Assembly: GCF_002119425.1 (NCBI RefSeq)
Contig: NZ_MDSU01000004.1
Coordinates: 1-50,431, forward strand
DNA: 50,431 nt
Reading direction: 5' to 3'
Source: Desulfurella amilsii
GTDB taxonomy: Bacteria; Campylobacterota_A; Desulfurellia; Desulfurellales; Desulfurellaceae
Position 1 is the stretch's first letter. Each line of letters opens with the position of its first letter. Shown here in pieces: positions 1 through 7,742 of this stretch. Made by a program: the position numbers and the translations under genes. The notes under the pieces were generated by a model. It worked only from the letters and a program-made list of their open reading frames with translations, was not told where the DNA came from and ran no database searches.

Positions 1-1017
1 ATTAGCCAGTTCATTTTCTAGGGCAATCTGTTGTAGCTTTGCGGCTTGTACATCATTTTTTGTTTTACCCCAGTCAAATATATCCCAGTTTGCAATTATG
101 TTTAGGCTATAGATGGAGTTATCGGCGTATGGGTTATTGTTCATATCGAGGTTTTGACCATTGCGGTTGTAGTTTGCCTTTAATTGTACCTGAGGATAAT
201 AGCTAGACTCTACCATACCTACTTGAGCTTTGGCTTTGTTAATTGCAAATGATAGTGCTTTAATATCTGGACGGTTGTCTGTTTGAGCATAAAGTGAGTC
301 AAGGGGTGTTTTTAAGTTAACAACATCCGCTACCTGATCAAATGTATGTGTTTTATCAATGGGCTCGTTGAGCAATTGGTTTAGCTGAGCTATAGCGTTT
401 GTTAAGTTAGCATAAGCTTGTTTTAGCTCTTGCTTTGCATTTGAGTAGGCTACTTGTGATTTTAGTAAGTCTACTTTTGGGATAAGACCTTGTTTATAGA
501 AACTTTCTGCGTCTTTTAAGTGTGATTCATACTGGGCAACAGCAAGCTGCCTAGTTTCTAGTATCTTTTGGTTATATAGGACGTTGAAGTAAGCATTTTT
601 TGCATTTGTTATAATTTGGTTTCTTATTACTTCTAGGTTTGCCTGAGAGAATGATTCATTGTACTTTGCATACTTGTACTTGTTTAACAGATAAAAGCCT
701 GTAAATAAAGGCTGTGTTATTGTAACATTCCACTGATAGTTATTAACAGAGCCCATAATCAATTTATTGCCGTTTGCAATCTGGTATGGTGGCTGATCAA
801 GTCTTGTATATGAGTAATTTGTAGATAGGTTTGGCAAAAAGTTTTTAAAAGCACTTTGCTTTGACTCTTTTGAAGACTCATAGAGCGATTCGTACTGCTT
901 TATCTGATAGTTGTTGTTTGAGCTTAAAGACTGTACTTCGCTTAAAGATAAAGCGTAAGAAGTATTTGCAAATAAAGCTAAGACCGATATGGAAAACAGG
1001 GTTTTTCTAAGGTGCAT
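1..1017 (-). CDS. TolC-family outer membrane efflux protein, copy 1 (3' end missing)
   Basis: This is an outer-membrane channel subunit, probably working with an RND or ABC pump and a periplasmic adaptor that lie outside the window. The protein starts MHLRKTLFSISVLALF and has a signal peptide probably cut after SYA (residue 22). It continues with typical outer membrane efflux protein features: an N-terminal LSLSEVQSLSSNNN helix, the phrase NFLPNLSTNYSYTR, coiled helical stretches, and a second repeat with SSYYPQVQL and NWDIFDWGK. 339 codons are visible and the C-terminus runs off the window. The start is fixed by a strong ribosome site (AAGGGAGG) before ATG at 1017. The visible protein is identical to the partial gene at 49415-50431. 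Confidence 0.93.
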   Translation of the reverse strand, partial: MHLRKTLFSISVLALFANTSYALSLSEVQSLSSNNNYQIKQYESLYESSKESKQSAFKNFLPNLSTNYSYTRLDQPPYQIANGNKLIMGSVNNYQWNVTITQPLFTGFYLLNKYKYAKYNESFSQANLEVIRNQIITNAKNAYFNVLYNQKILETRQLAVAQYESHLKDAESFYKQGLIPKVDLLKSQVAYSNAKQELKQAYANLTNAIAQLNQLLNEPIDKTHTFDQVADVVNLKTPLDSLYAQTDNRPDIKALSFAINKAKAQVGMVESSYYPQVQLKANYNRNGQNLDMNNNPYADNSIYSLNIIANWDIFDWGKTKNDVQAAKLQQIALENELAN

Positions 1018-1032
1018 GAAAGAACCTCCCTT
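1..1032. repeat. Left arm of a 1032-bp terminal inverted repeat (5' part of tolC-like gene)
   Basis: Bases 1-1032 read as the reverse complement of 49400-50431. I compared about ten 60-base blocks spread over the arm and found no mismatch or length difference. The identity covers the first 339 codons of the efflux gene plus its ribosome binding site. It stops abruptly 15 bases upstream of the ATG, and the promoters beyond differ. There is no transposase or IS-like end. The cut at the window edge falls at the equivalent base in both copies, as expected if an assembler walked from the unique interior through a two-copy repeat and stopped where the copies diverge. Confidence 0.95.
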
Positions 1033-1058
1033 GGACTATTAATCAATTGTTTAGTCTA

Positions 1059-1081
1059 TATTTTTATTATAGCAATGTCAA
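1059..1081 (-). promoter_or_regulatory. Probable promoter of tolC copy 1
   Basis: On the minus strand TTGACA (1081-1076) is followed after 17 bases by TAGACT, a fair -10 box. Just downstream lies an imperfect palindrome with GACTA/TAGTC arms (about 1034-1056), a possible operator. This promoter shares no obvious similarity with that of copy 2, although the genes are identical. Confidence 0.5.
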
Positions 1082-1086
1082 GCTAT

Positions 1087-2472
1087 TTAAATATTACTTT
1101 TATTTTTCTTATCAAGTCCAAAAATATAATAAGCTGCAGTTAGTATTCCAAACCACGGTATTGCTACATACAAAGCAATCCTGCCATCTGGCATAAATGC
1201 CATTACTATGATTACTAAAACTAAAAAGACAATACACAAAATATTTAAAATCGGATAAAAAGGCAAATGGTATTTTGGTAACTTACTTTCTTTCAAAGAT
1301 TTTCTAAATTTCATATGCATAACGAGTATGAGCAACCACACATACAAAGCGCCTGTTGTAGCTACACTTGTTATAATTGTAAATACTTGTTTTGGTATAA
1401 AATAGTTTAATATTACGCCAATAAGCATTACAATTGAAGAAAAAATAATTCCTATATATGGTACTTTATTGTTGCTTAATTTTGAAAAGGCCGATGGAGC
1501 GTTTTTTTGGAGAGAAAGAGAATAGAGCATTCTGCCTGTTGCAAACAAGCCACCATTTGTGCTAGAAAGTGCAGCTGTAATAACCACAAAATTTATAATG
1601 CTTGCAGCTGCAGCTATGCCTAGTTTTGAGAAACTTTCCACAAACGGGCTTCCAAATGTGCCGATTTTAAACCAGGGGTATATTGACAGTATTACAATCA
1701 TTGGTAAAGCGTAAAACAAAATTATTCTGTAGATTACTTTATCAATTGCAGATGGCAATGTAGTGCCTGGGTTCTGTGCTTCTCCAGCAGTAACTGCCAC
1801 AATTTCTATACCCAAATAAGCATAGACTACAATTATTAAAGAAAATAAAAAACCTTTTAAGCCATTTGGAAAAAAACCACCATATTTGTATAAATTACTA
1901 AACCCAGTCGGAATACCGTGATTGCCAATACCAAAAAATATTATAAAGGCTCCTACTACTATAAAAAATAAAATTGTTACTATTTTTATAATTGAAAACC
2001 AAAATTCAGTTTCTCCATAAACTTTTACTGCAATAAGGTTTAATAGAGTGATCAAGGTTACAGATATAAGTGCAGGTATCCACTGAGGCACGCTTGGAAA
2101 CCAATAGGTAACATATATACCTACAGCTGTGATTTCTGCCATGACTGTAACTGTCCACATAAACCAGTAAGTCCACCCAGTAATATAACCAGCTAATGGA
2201 CCCATTATATGATCTGCCCATGCGCTAAAGCTTCCAGAGACAGGATAAACCACAGCAATCTCGCCAAGTGCTCTCAAAACAACAAAAACAATTAAACCAA
2301 CCAATATATAAGATAAAATTAGTGATGGGCCGGTAAATTTTATACCCGTTGCAGAGCCCAAAAATAAACCTACGCCAATTGCAGATCCTAAAGCAATTAA
2401 TTGGATGTGACGATTTTTTAGGTCTCTTTTTAAGTTTTCTTTAAGGTAGCTTTCTTGCGTTTGGTTTGACAT
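1087..2472 (-). CDS. APC-superfamily amino acid permease
   Basis: An inner-membrane amino acid:proton symporter of the amino acid transporter (AAT) type, 461 residues with about 12 hydrophobic segments. Family marks visible are the N-terminal LKNRHIQLIALGSAIGVGLF with the unwound TM1 Gly-rich turn, the PVSGSFSAWADH loop, and AYLGIEIVAVTAGEAQNP at TM6. Substrate cannot be told from sequence; proline, GABA, histidine and lysine carriers all look alike. An in-frame ATG at 2484 lacks a ribosome site. The ATG at 2472 follows a GGGGGTG motif and is preferred. The gene is monocistronic, with its own promoter upstream and a head-to-tail neighbour (fliA). Confidence 0.88.
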   Translation of the reverse strand: MSNQTQESYLKENLKRDLKNRHIQLIALGSAIGVGLFLGSATGIKFTGPSLILSYILVGLIVFVVLRALGEIAVVYPVSGSFSAWADHIMGPLAGYITGWTYWFMWTVTVMAEITAVGIYVTYWFPSVPQWIPALISVTLITLLNLIAVKVYGETEFWFSIIKIVTILFFIVVGAFIIFFGIGNHGIPTGFSNLYKYGGFFPNGLKGFLFSLIIVVYAYLGIEIVAVTAGEAQNPGTTLPSAIDKVIYRIILFYALPMIVILSIYPWFKIGTFGSPFVESFSKLGIAAAASIINFVVITAALSSTNGGLFATGRMLYSLSLQKNAPSAFSKLSNNKVPYIGIIFSSIVMLIGVILNYFIPKQVFTIITSVATTGALYVWLLILVMHMKFRKSLKESKLPKYHLPFYPILNILCIVFLVLVIIVMAFMPDGRIALYVAIPWFGILTAAYYIFGLDKKNKSNI

Positions 2473-2493
2473 GAACACCCCCATTTTTAACTA

Positions 2494-2522
2494 ATTTTAC
2501 TATAAGTTTATAGTTTAGTCAA
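2494..2522 (-). promoter_or_regulatory. Promoter of the amino acid permease gene
   Basis: TTGACT (2522-2517), a 17-base spacer and TAAAAT (2499-2494) on the minus strand lie just after the fliA stop codon and upstream of the permease start. Box quality and spacing fit a housekeeping sigma-70-type promoter. Confidence 0.6.
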
Positions 2523-2526
2523 ATTA

Positions 2527-3255
2527 TTAATTAATTTTGCGATTTATATACTCTTGCTCAATTAGATGTTTCAGCTTTATAATGGCATTTATTTTAATCT
2601 GAGAGACACGGCTTTGTGTCTTTTTTATTATTCGGGCAATTTCTTTGACGCTAAAGTCTTCGTAGTAATACATAGATAAAACATCAAGCTCAATTTTTGT
2701 AAGTTTGCTTAAAGCTTTTTTTAAGATCCCTAAGCGTTCATTTTTTTCGATAACTTCAATTGCCGATTTAATATTTTTGTCTTCTATTGATTCTTGCAAG
2801 CTTATTTCATCTTCTATTATGTTATCCAAACTGACGATATCTAGGTTAGATAGCTCAAACATCGCTTTGTAGTATTCTTTCATTGATATACCAGCTTTTT
2901 TTGCAACACTTTTTTCTGATGCATCAAATATATTTTCTTTTAAAAAATCTTTGTGTGCTTTGGATATACTTTTTAATTTGTCTCTTGTGTATCTAGACAC
3001 TAAATCCACACTGCGTAATTTATCAAGTATAGCGCCTCTTACTTTTAATAATGCATATTTATAAAAGGCGTTTTCGTCTTTTGTTATGTCGATATTGTCA
3101 ATAGCTTTTAAAAGTCCCATCATGCCAATCTGGACGAAATCCTCTTCATCATAAGATTCTGGCATTTTAACAACGATTTTTCTAACCATTCTTTTGACAA
3201 TAGGGTAGAAATATTCAATTTGCTCTTCGTTAAAGTACGGTTTATTTGAATTCAT
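2527..3255 (-). CDS. fliA: Flagellar sigma factor FliA (sigma-28)
   Basis: Directs RNA polymerase to late flagellar and chemotaxis promoters. The 242-residue protein has sigma-70 region 2 (PESYDEEDFVQIGMMGLLKA and a YALLKVRGAILDKLRSVD stretch typical of FliA, where other sigma factors have YATWWIRQA), region 3 and region 4 (KLTKIELDVLSMYYYEDFSVKEIA then QSRVSQIKINAI helix-turn-helix). Length matches the family. It is the last gene of a long housekeeping operon, directly after a small membrane protein gene, with no good ribosome site of its own. Activity is presumably held by FlgM encoded elsewhere; none is visible here. Confidence 0.92.
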   Translation of the reverse strand: MNSNKPYFNEEQIEYFYPIVKRMVRKIVVKMPESYDEEDFVQIGMMGLLKAIDNIDITKDENAFYKYALLKVRGAILDKLRSVDLVSRYTRDKLKSISKAHKDFLKENIFDASEKSVAKKAGISMKEYYKAMFELSNLDIVSLDNIIEDEISLQESIEDKNIKSAIEVIEKNERLGILKKALSKLTKIELDVLSMYYYEDFSVKEIARIIKKTQSRVSQIKINAIIKLKHLIEQEYINRKIN

Positions 3256-3261
3256 AGAGCG

Positions 3262-3480
3262 CTAAATATTGTTTTGATTGCTTTCATTTGAACTTGCAAT
3301 ATAATTAAAAATGATTGCTAAAATCATACCAAAAATATAAAAACATATAGAAGTTACTATAATTTTTAGTGTTGAATAAAAGAAATCGCTACCTAAGTAT
3401 ACGAGCACAAGACAGCTTGCGATAAAAGCTATTATGCCAAATAATGAACCAAGCCATTTTGGATCAATCTCGTAATTCAT
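3262..3480 (-). CDS. Small two-helix membrane protein of unknown function upstream of fliA
   Basis: I do not recognise a family. The 72-residue product has a short polar N-terminus (MNYEIDPKWLG) and two hydrophobic helices (about residues 11-30 and 38-59) ending in a polar tail SSNESNQNNI. The start overlaps the end of ligA by 17 bases. The ATG at 3480 is preferred over an upstream in-frame TTG at 3486. It sits immediately before fliA. Some Campylobacterota also have a small membrane protein gene next to fliA, so an accessory role is conceivable but unproven. Confidence 0.6.
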   Translation of the reverse strand: MNYEIDPKWLGSLFGIIAFIASCLVLVYLGSDFFYSTLKIIVTSICFYIFGMILAIIFNYIASSNESNQNNI

Positions 3481-5464
3481 TGCCAACCAACTTTAAAAAC
3501 TCATCTTCGCTAATTATCAAAATGCCTAATTTTTTTGCTTTTTCAAGCTTGCTTCCAGGTTCATCTCCAACAACTAAATAGTTTGTATCTTTTGATAGGC
3601 TATCTTTGACAACGCCGCCGAGATTTTCTACAATCTCTTTTGCTTTACTTCTTGGTATACCTAATATTCCAGTAAAAACAAATGTTTCATTGAGCAGTTT
3701 AGTGGATTTTTTATTATCAATAAAACTAATATTTTCAAGCAAGTTTTTAATTGTATTAATATTTCTTTGTTCCTTAAAAAAAGCAACTACACTTTTAGCT
3801 ATCTCTGGACCAATACCTTCTATTTGCATAAGTTTTTCCTCGTCTTTAAGCTCCATTAGCCCTTCTAAACTAAAATTGTTTGCAAGTTTATTTGCCACAA
3901 ATTCGCCCACATGCTTTATGCCAAGCGCATATAAAAATTTAGCAAAAGTTGTTCTTTTGCTTTTTTCTATGTTTTCTAATATTTTGTTTGCTAGTTTTTC
4001 GCCCATTCTATCAAGCTGCAATAGTTTATTTTTATCTAATTTGTAAATATCGCTAACACTTTGAACAATTTTTTTAGCTACTAGTTGTTGAATGATTTTA
4101 TCACCCAAGCCTTCTATATTTAAAGCATTTTTTTGTACAAAGTGCTTAAGTGATTCAACAATTCGTGCTCTACAATCAATATTTGGGCAAATCAAATATG
4201 CGCCTTCTTCTTGCAACAGTGAACTACACACAGGGCAATTAGTGGGTTTTACTACGTGTTTTTCTTTGCCGTTTCTTTTTTCTGGTATGCTTGAGACAAC
4301 CTCTGGTATTACATCGCCCGCTCTTTGAACAAAAACATAATCTCCTATTCTTATATCCTTTTTAAATAATTCATCAAATGTATGCAAACTTGCCCTTGAT
4401 ATTGTTACGCCACCGATTTTAACGGGTTTTAAAATTGCAACTGGTGTTACAATACCTGTTCTGCCTACATTAAAAATTATATCCTCTACAGTAGTAGATG
4501 ACTGCATGGGAGGAAATTTAAAAGCAATAGCCCATTTGGGATATTTGCTTGTGTAGCTGAGTTTTTCTTGAAGCGAAAAATCGTCAACTTTGAACACCAT
4601 TCCATCAATTTCATAAGGCAACTCTTCCCTGGCTTTTAAAAATGTTTGACGATAAGCAATAGCCTCTTGTATATTTTTGCAATATCTATTTAACTCACTA
4701 ACAGGCAAACCCAGTTCTTTTAATATTTGAAGGCTTTGTGTTTGAGTTTTTGGTTGAGTGTAGGCTTCAATACCCCTTATATAGTAAACAAAGACTTTAA
4801 GGTTTCTTTTGGCTGTCTCTTTAGGATCTAGTTGTTTTAAGGAACCAGCTGCTGCGTTTCGTGGGTTTGCAAAAAGCGCTAATCCAATTTCTTCCCTATA
4901 TTCATTAATCTTTTTAAATTCTTCTTTTGTGAGTATCACTTCGCCTTGTACATCCAAAAAACTAGGTGGGTTTTTAACAATTAAAACAAGCGGTAAGTTT
5001 TTTAATGTTTTTATATTTTTTGTAATGTTTTCTCCTATAATGCCATCGCCCCTTGTAGAAGCGACCTTGAGTTTACCATTTTCGTAAATTATATTAACTG
5101 ATACACCGTCGAATTTTGGCTCTACGCTGTATGCAAGACAATCGTTGATATCTAGATTGCGCTTTACTCTATTGTCAAATTCTATCACTTCTTTTTCGCT
5201 AAATGCATCTTCTAGAGAATACATCCTGTATTTGTGTTCGACTTTTTCGAATTTTTCGGAAATATCAGATCCAACTTTTTGAGTTGGTGAGTTTTCATCA
5301 AAAAACTGTGGATATTGAGCTTCTAAGCTTATCAACTTTCTAATAAGTGCATCATATTCGTCATCAGAAATAATAGGTTGGTTTAGTACATAGTAATAAT
5401 AGTTGTGGCGATTGATCTCTTCTCTTAATTGTTCAATTTCGTTTTTTATATTTTGGTTTTGCAT
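3464..5464 (-). CDS. ligA: NAD-dependent DNA ligase
   Basis: Seals DNA nicks during replication and repair using NAD+. The 666-residue protein has the full LigA architecture: domain Ia (NRHNYYYYVLNQPIISDDEYD), the adenylation site EPKFDGVSV with the catalytic lysine near residue 118, TRGDGIIGENIT, an OB fold, a four-Cys zinc finger (CPVCSS and CPNIDCRAR), helix-hairpin-helix repeats (LYALGIKHVGE, IEGIGPEIA) and a C-terminal BRCT domain. Its start overlaps the end of the prmA-like gene by 19 bases, so it is translated from the same operon mRNA. Confidence 0.98.
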   Translation of the reverse strand: MQNQNIKNEIEQLREEINRHNYYYYVLNQPIISDDEYDALIRKLISLEAQYPQFFDENSPTQKVGSDISEKFEKVEHKYRMYSLEDAFSEKEVIEFDNRVKRNLDINDCLAYSVEPKFDGVSVNIIYENGKLKVASTRGDGIIGENITKNIKTLKNLPLVLIVKNPPSFLDVQGEVILTKEEFKKINEYREEIGLALFANPRNAAAGSLKQLDPKETAKRNLKVFVYYIRGIEAYTQPKTQTQSLQILKELGLPVSELNRYCKNIQEAIAYRQTFLKAREELPYEIDGMVFKVDDFSLQEKLSYTSKYPKWAIAFKFPPMQSSTTVEDIIFNVGRTGIVTPVAILKPVKIGGVTISRASLHTFDELFKKDIRIGDYVFVQRAGDVIPEVVSSIPEKRNGKEKHVVKPTNCPVCSSLLQEEGAYLICPNIDCRARIVESLKHFVQKNALNIEGLGDKIIQQLVAKKIVQSVSDIYKLDKNKLLQLDRMGEKLANKILENIEKSKRTTFAKFLYALGIKHVGEFVANKLANNFSLEGLMELKDEEKLMQIEGIGPEIAKSVVAFFKEQRNINTIKNLLENISFIDNKKSTKLLNETFVFTGILGIPRSKAKEIVENLGGVVKDSLSKDTNYLVVGDEPGSKLEKAKKLGILIISEDEFLKLVGNELRD

Positions 5465-6012
5465 TTCTTCAACACCATTGTAACATAATCTTCTAAAAAT
5501 TTAACTTCTTGTGTTTCATAACCCAATTTTTCAAATTCGTGCCTTGTTTCGAAATTATATTCATAATTGATACCAGATGCAATAAGTAAGCCTTCTTCCT
5601 TTAGTAATTTATCAATGTTATTAACATTTGACAAAATTATACTAGAATAAATATTTGCAAAAATTACGTCATACTGAGAATTTATTGCATCAATTGTAGA
5701 ACATACTGAGTAAATATTGTTTAAGCAATTGTAATGTGCATTTTCTTTTAAGTTTTTGCAAGCTTCAAAGCTAATATCAAAGCAAATTGCTTGTTTTGCA
5801 CCTTTTTTGAGGCTTGCAAAACTCAAAATTCCTGTGCCAGCGCCTATGTCAAGGATTGTTTTGTTAGAAAAGTCGAGTTTTGAGATAATTTCTAAGCAGC
5901 TTCTTGTAGTTTCATGTTCGCCGCTGCCAAATGCGTTACAATTTAAAACAATAGGTATCGTACTACGCTTGATATTATAGATTTCAAAATCACCTGCTTC
6001 AACTATTTTCAT
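5446..6012 (-). CDS. PrmA-like methyltransferase lacking the N-terminal domain
   Basis: A SAM-dependent methyltransferase resembling the C-terminal catalytic half of PrmA, which trimethylates ribosomal protein L11. Visible are the PrmA entry loop NAFGSGEHETTRSCLEII, motif I ILDIGAGTGILSFASLKKGA, and the PrmA-type FANIYSSI in place of the NPPY of N6 methylases. At 188 residues it is about 100 shorter than usual PrmA and has no L11-binding N-terminal domain. Upstream sequence in that frame overlaps the lpxH-like gene and offers no extension. Either a minimal PrmA or a methylase with another substrate. The start overlaps the previous gene by 14 bases. Confidence 0.75.
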   Translation of the reverse strand: MKIVEAGDFEIYNIKRSTIPIVLNCNAFGSGEHETTRSCLEIISKLDFSNKTILDIGAGTGILSFASLKKGAKQAICFDISFEACKNLKENAHYNCLNNIYSVCSTIDAINSQYDVIFANIYSSIILSNVNNIDKLLKEEGLLIASGINYEYNFETRHEFEKLGYETQEVKFLEDYVTMVLKKCKTKI

Positions 6013-6697
6013 AATGGTATTCCTTCATTGTTAAAGTTTTATCGTATTCTACATATGTAAAATGTTCGCAAAAATCGCCAATATTTGCATAAACGCTATT
6101 ATCGATAGTTTTTAATAATGGGTTGTGCGTGTGGGCCAGTATAACATAATCAAAACCTTTTTTTATTAATTGAGTTGCAAATTCTTCTAAAGCAAAATCC
6201 GTTCTTCTTAATGCCTTGTTTTTTACGTTGTTTTTGCTGATTTTTGAAGCTATATCGGCAAGTTTAAGTAGAAAAACAGGAGAGATAAGTTTTAGTACTT
6301 TAAGCGTAAAAGAATTTTTAAGAATATTTCTAAAAATCCGATATGTTTTGTCCTTTTTATCAATGCAGTCGCCGTGTTCTATATAAAATAGTTTTGTATC
6401 AATATTTTCTATCAACTCCTTTTTAACAATTTCAACGTTTGGCAAAAATTTCTTTATAGCTTCTAGCTTGTACTCGTGATTGCCCTCAAATAAGTATACT
6501 TTTTTTTCATCCGATATTTTTCTTAAAAGCTCAACAAGCTTTGATTGATGGCAAAACAAAAAATCATAACCATAATAAAACTCAAACAAATCACCAACTA
6601 TGTAAATTCTATCATATTTTTTGTAAATTGAACCTAAAAAATCCAAAAATATTTCATTGTGTTTATAATGAACATCAGACAAAAAAAGCAGTTTCAT
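5999..6697 (-). CDS. lpxH: LpxH-like UDP-2,3-diacylglucosamine hydrolase / metallophosphoesterase
   Basis: Likely removes UMP from UDP-2,3-diacylglucosamine in lipid A synthesis at the inner face of the inner membrane. The 232-residue protein carries the calcineurin-like metal motifs in order: FLSDVHYKH, VGDLFEF, EGNHEYKL, EHGDCID and a final LAHTHNP (GHTH in most relatives). Length fits LpxH (about 240). Related metallophosphatases share these motifs, so the exact substrate is inferred. It is preceded by an ATGA overlap with the DUF2062 gene. Confidence 0.75.
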   Translation of the reverse strand: MKLLFLSDVHYKHNEIFLDFLGSIYKKYDRIYIVGDLFEFYYGYDFLFCHQSKLVELLRKISDEKKVYLFEGNHEYKLEAIKKFLPNVEIVKKELIENIDTKLFYIEHGDCIDKKDKTYRIFRNILKNSFTLKVLKLISPVFLLKLADIASKISKNNVKNKALRRTDFALEEFATQLIKKGFDYVILAHTHNPLLKTIDNSVYANIGDFCEHFTYVEYDKTLTMKEYHYENS

Positions 6698-7161
6698 GCA
6701 ACCTCTTTGGCTTGAGCGTTTTTGCGCTTTTCAAGTGCAAATTTAACAATTATATAAAAAAATATAGATACTGGAATTGCTAATACTAAACTTCCAAGCC
6801 ATGTTATTAAGTAAATATGAAAGCCTTTATGTAATAAAAAATTTACAGAAAAGTTGTTTACTACATTAAGCTTAGCATTTAGCAAAATGGCACCAATTTT
6901 ATATGCTATTGCATAAACGAAAACTGTGGTCCATGGGTTGTTTAACAATGTCCCAACGATTAGAGAGATTTTATTTAGTTTAAATACAAAGGCAATAATA
7001 AGCGCAAGTATTGTATGAAAACCGAAAGTTGGTGTTATAGAAATAAAAACTCCTATGGCAAATGAAAGTGCAATTTTTTTTGGTGTATCTTTAAGTGCAA
7101 ATAGGCTACGTATTAGTTTTTTGATCTTTTTTACTCCCCAAACTGGAAAATAGTTTATCAA
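6694..7161 (-). CDS. DUF2062 inner membrane protein
   Basis: A small membrane protein with three or four hydrophobic segments and the DUF2062 hallmark phrases ISITPTFGFHTILA and LLNNPWTTVFVYAIAY. Function is unknown; relatives often occur near envelope genes, as here beside lpxH. The start is unclear. The only in-frame standard start is TTG at 7161, without a ribosome site and 56 bases inside the preceding gene. A GGGGAG ribosome-site-like motif at about 7136-7131 is followed only by non-standard codons (ATC, CTA), so a rare start there is possible. It shares an ATGA junction with the next gene. Confidence 0.75.
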   Translation of the reverse strand: MINYFPVWGVKKIKKLIRSLFALKDTPKKIALSFAIGVFISITPTFGFHTILALIIAFVFKLNKISLIVGTLLNNPWTTVFVYAIAYKIGAILLNAKLNVVNNFSVNFLLHKGFHIYLITWLGSLVLAIPVSIFFYIIVKFALEKRKNAQAKEVA

Positions 7162-7741
7162 AGAATGTTTCTTTTTTTTGTAAATTATTTAGTTTATCTA
7201 ATGCGACTTTATTATTGGAGTCCCATTCTAAAACTTCATAATATACTTTAATCGCCGTGTTTTTTAAACCAATTTTTTCATAACAGTTTGCAAGTCCAAG
7301 TAAAGCTTCCACATTGTAGTTTTCTAATTCCAATGTTTTTCTATAATAGTCAATGGCCTGTTTGTAATAGTTTTTTGCATTATATGTCTTTGCAAACAGA
7401 AAAAAAATTTTTGCATTTTTTTGGCTTTTTTCGAGTATTTTTAGTGTATTTAGGGCATTATCAAATTCATTTTTATTTAAAAATTCTTCCACTTTTAAAA
7501 TAAGGTATTTTGAATAATCGCTGTCTATTTCAGTTTTAGAGATAGTTTCTTTGTTGCGCGGCGAGTTTTTAATTTGGTTATACGCATTTGTAACATCTTG
7601 AAAAATATTCAATAAATATTGTTTTTCTTTTTCATCTTTTGCTAAATCGGGGTGATATTTTTTAGCAAGTTCCCTATAAGTTCTAACTACCTCATCTATG
7701 CTAGCATCATTTGTTAATCCTAATACCTTGTAAGGTTCCAT
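7106..7741 (-). CDS. J-domain protein with C-terminal TPR repeats
   Basis: A co-chaperone-like protein. Residues 1-60 form a J domain (YKVLGLTNDASIDEVVRTYR, with the essential HPD at 30-32) expected to stimulate a DnaK-type ATPase. Residues about 80-200 hold tetratricopeptide repeats (FDNALNTLKILEK, YKQAIDYYRKTLELENYNVEA, LKNTAIKVYYEVLEWDSNNK) for client or partner binding. It lacks the Gly/Phe and zinc-finger regions of DnaJ. The ATG at 7741 is preferred over TTG at 7753 because J-domain proteins start just before the Tyr. The frame overlaps the sigma-factor stop codon. Confidence 0.85.
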   Translation of the reverse strand: MEPYKVLGLTNDASIDEVVRTYRELAKKYHPDLAKDEKEKQYLLNIFQDVTNAYNQIKNSPRNKETISKTEIDSDYSKYLILKVEEFLNKNEFDNALNTLKILEKSQKNAKIFFLFAKTYNAKNYYKQAIDYYRKTLELENYNVEALLGLANCYEKIGLKNTAIKVYYEVLEWDSNNKVALDKLNNLQKKETFFDKLFSSLGSKKDQKTNT

Positions 7742-7742
7742 A

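Noticed and set aside
1-1032. Inverted repeat as an insertion sequence or transposon end.
   Set aside because: The repeat is an efflux gene with its ribosome site; there is no transposase, short terminal repeats or target duplication.
3606-5087. Open frames on the plus strand opposite ligA (about 3606-4046, 4092-4328, 4809-5087).
   Set aside because: They are shadows of a certain gene, low in plausible composition, without ribosome sites or recognisable domains.
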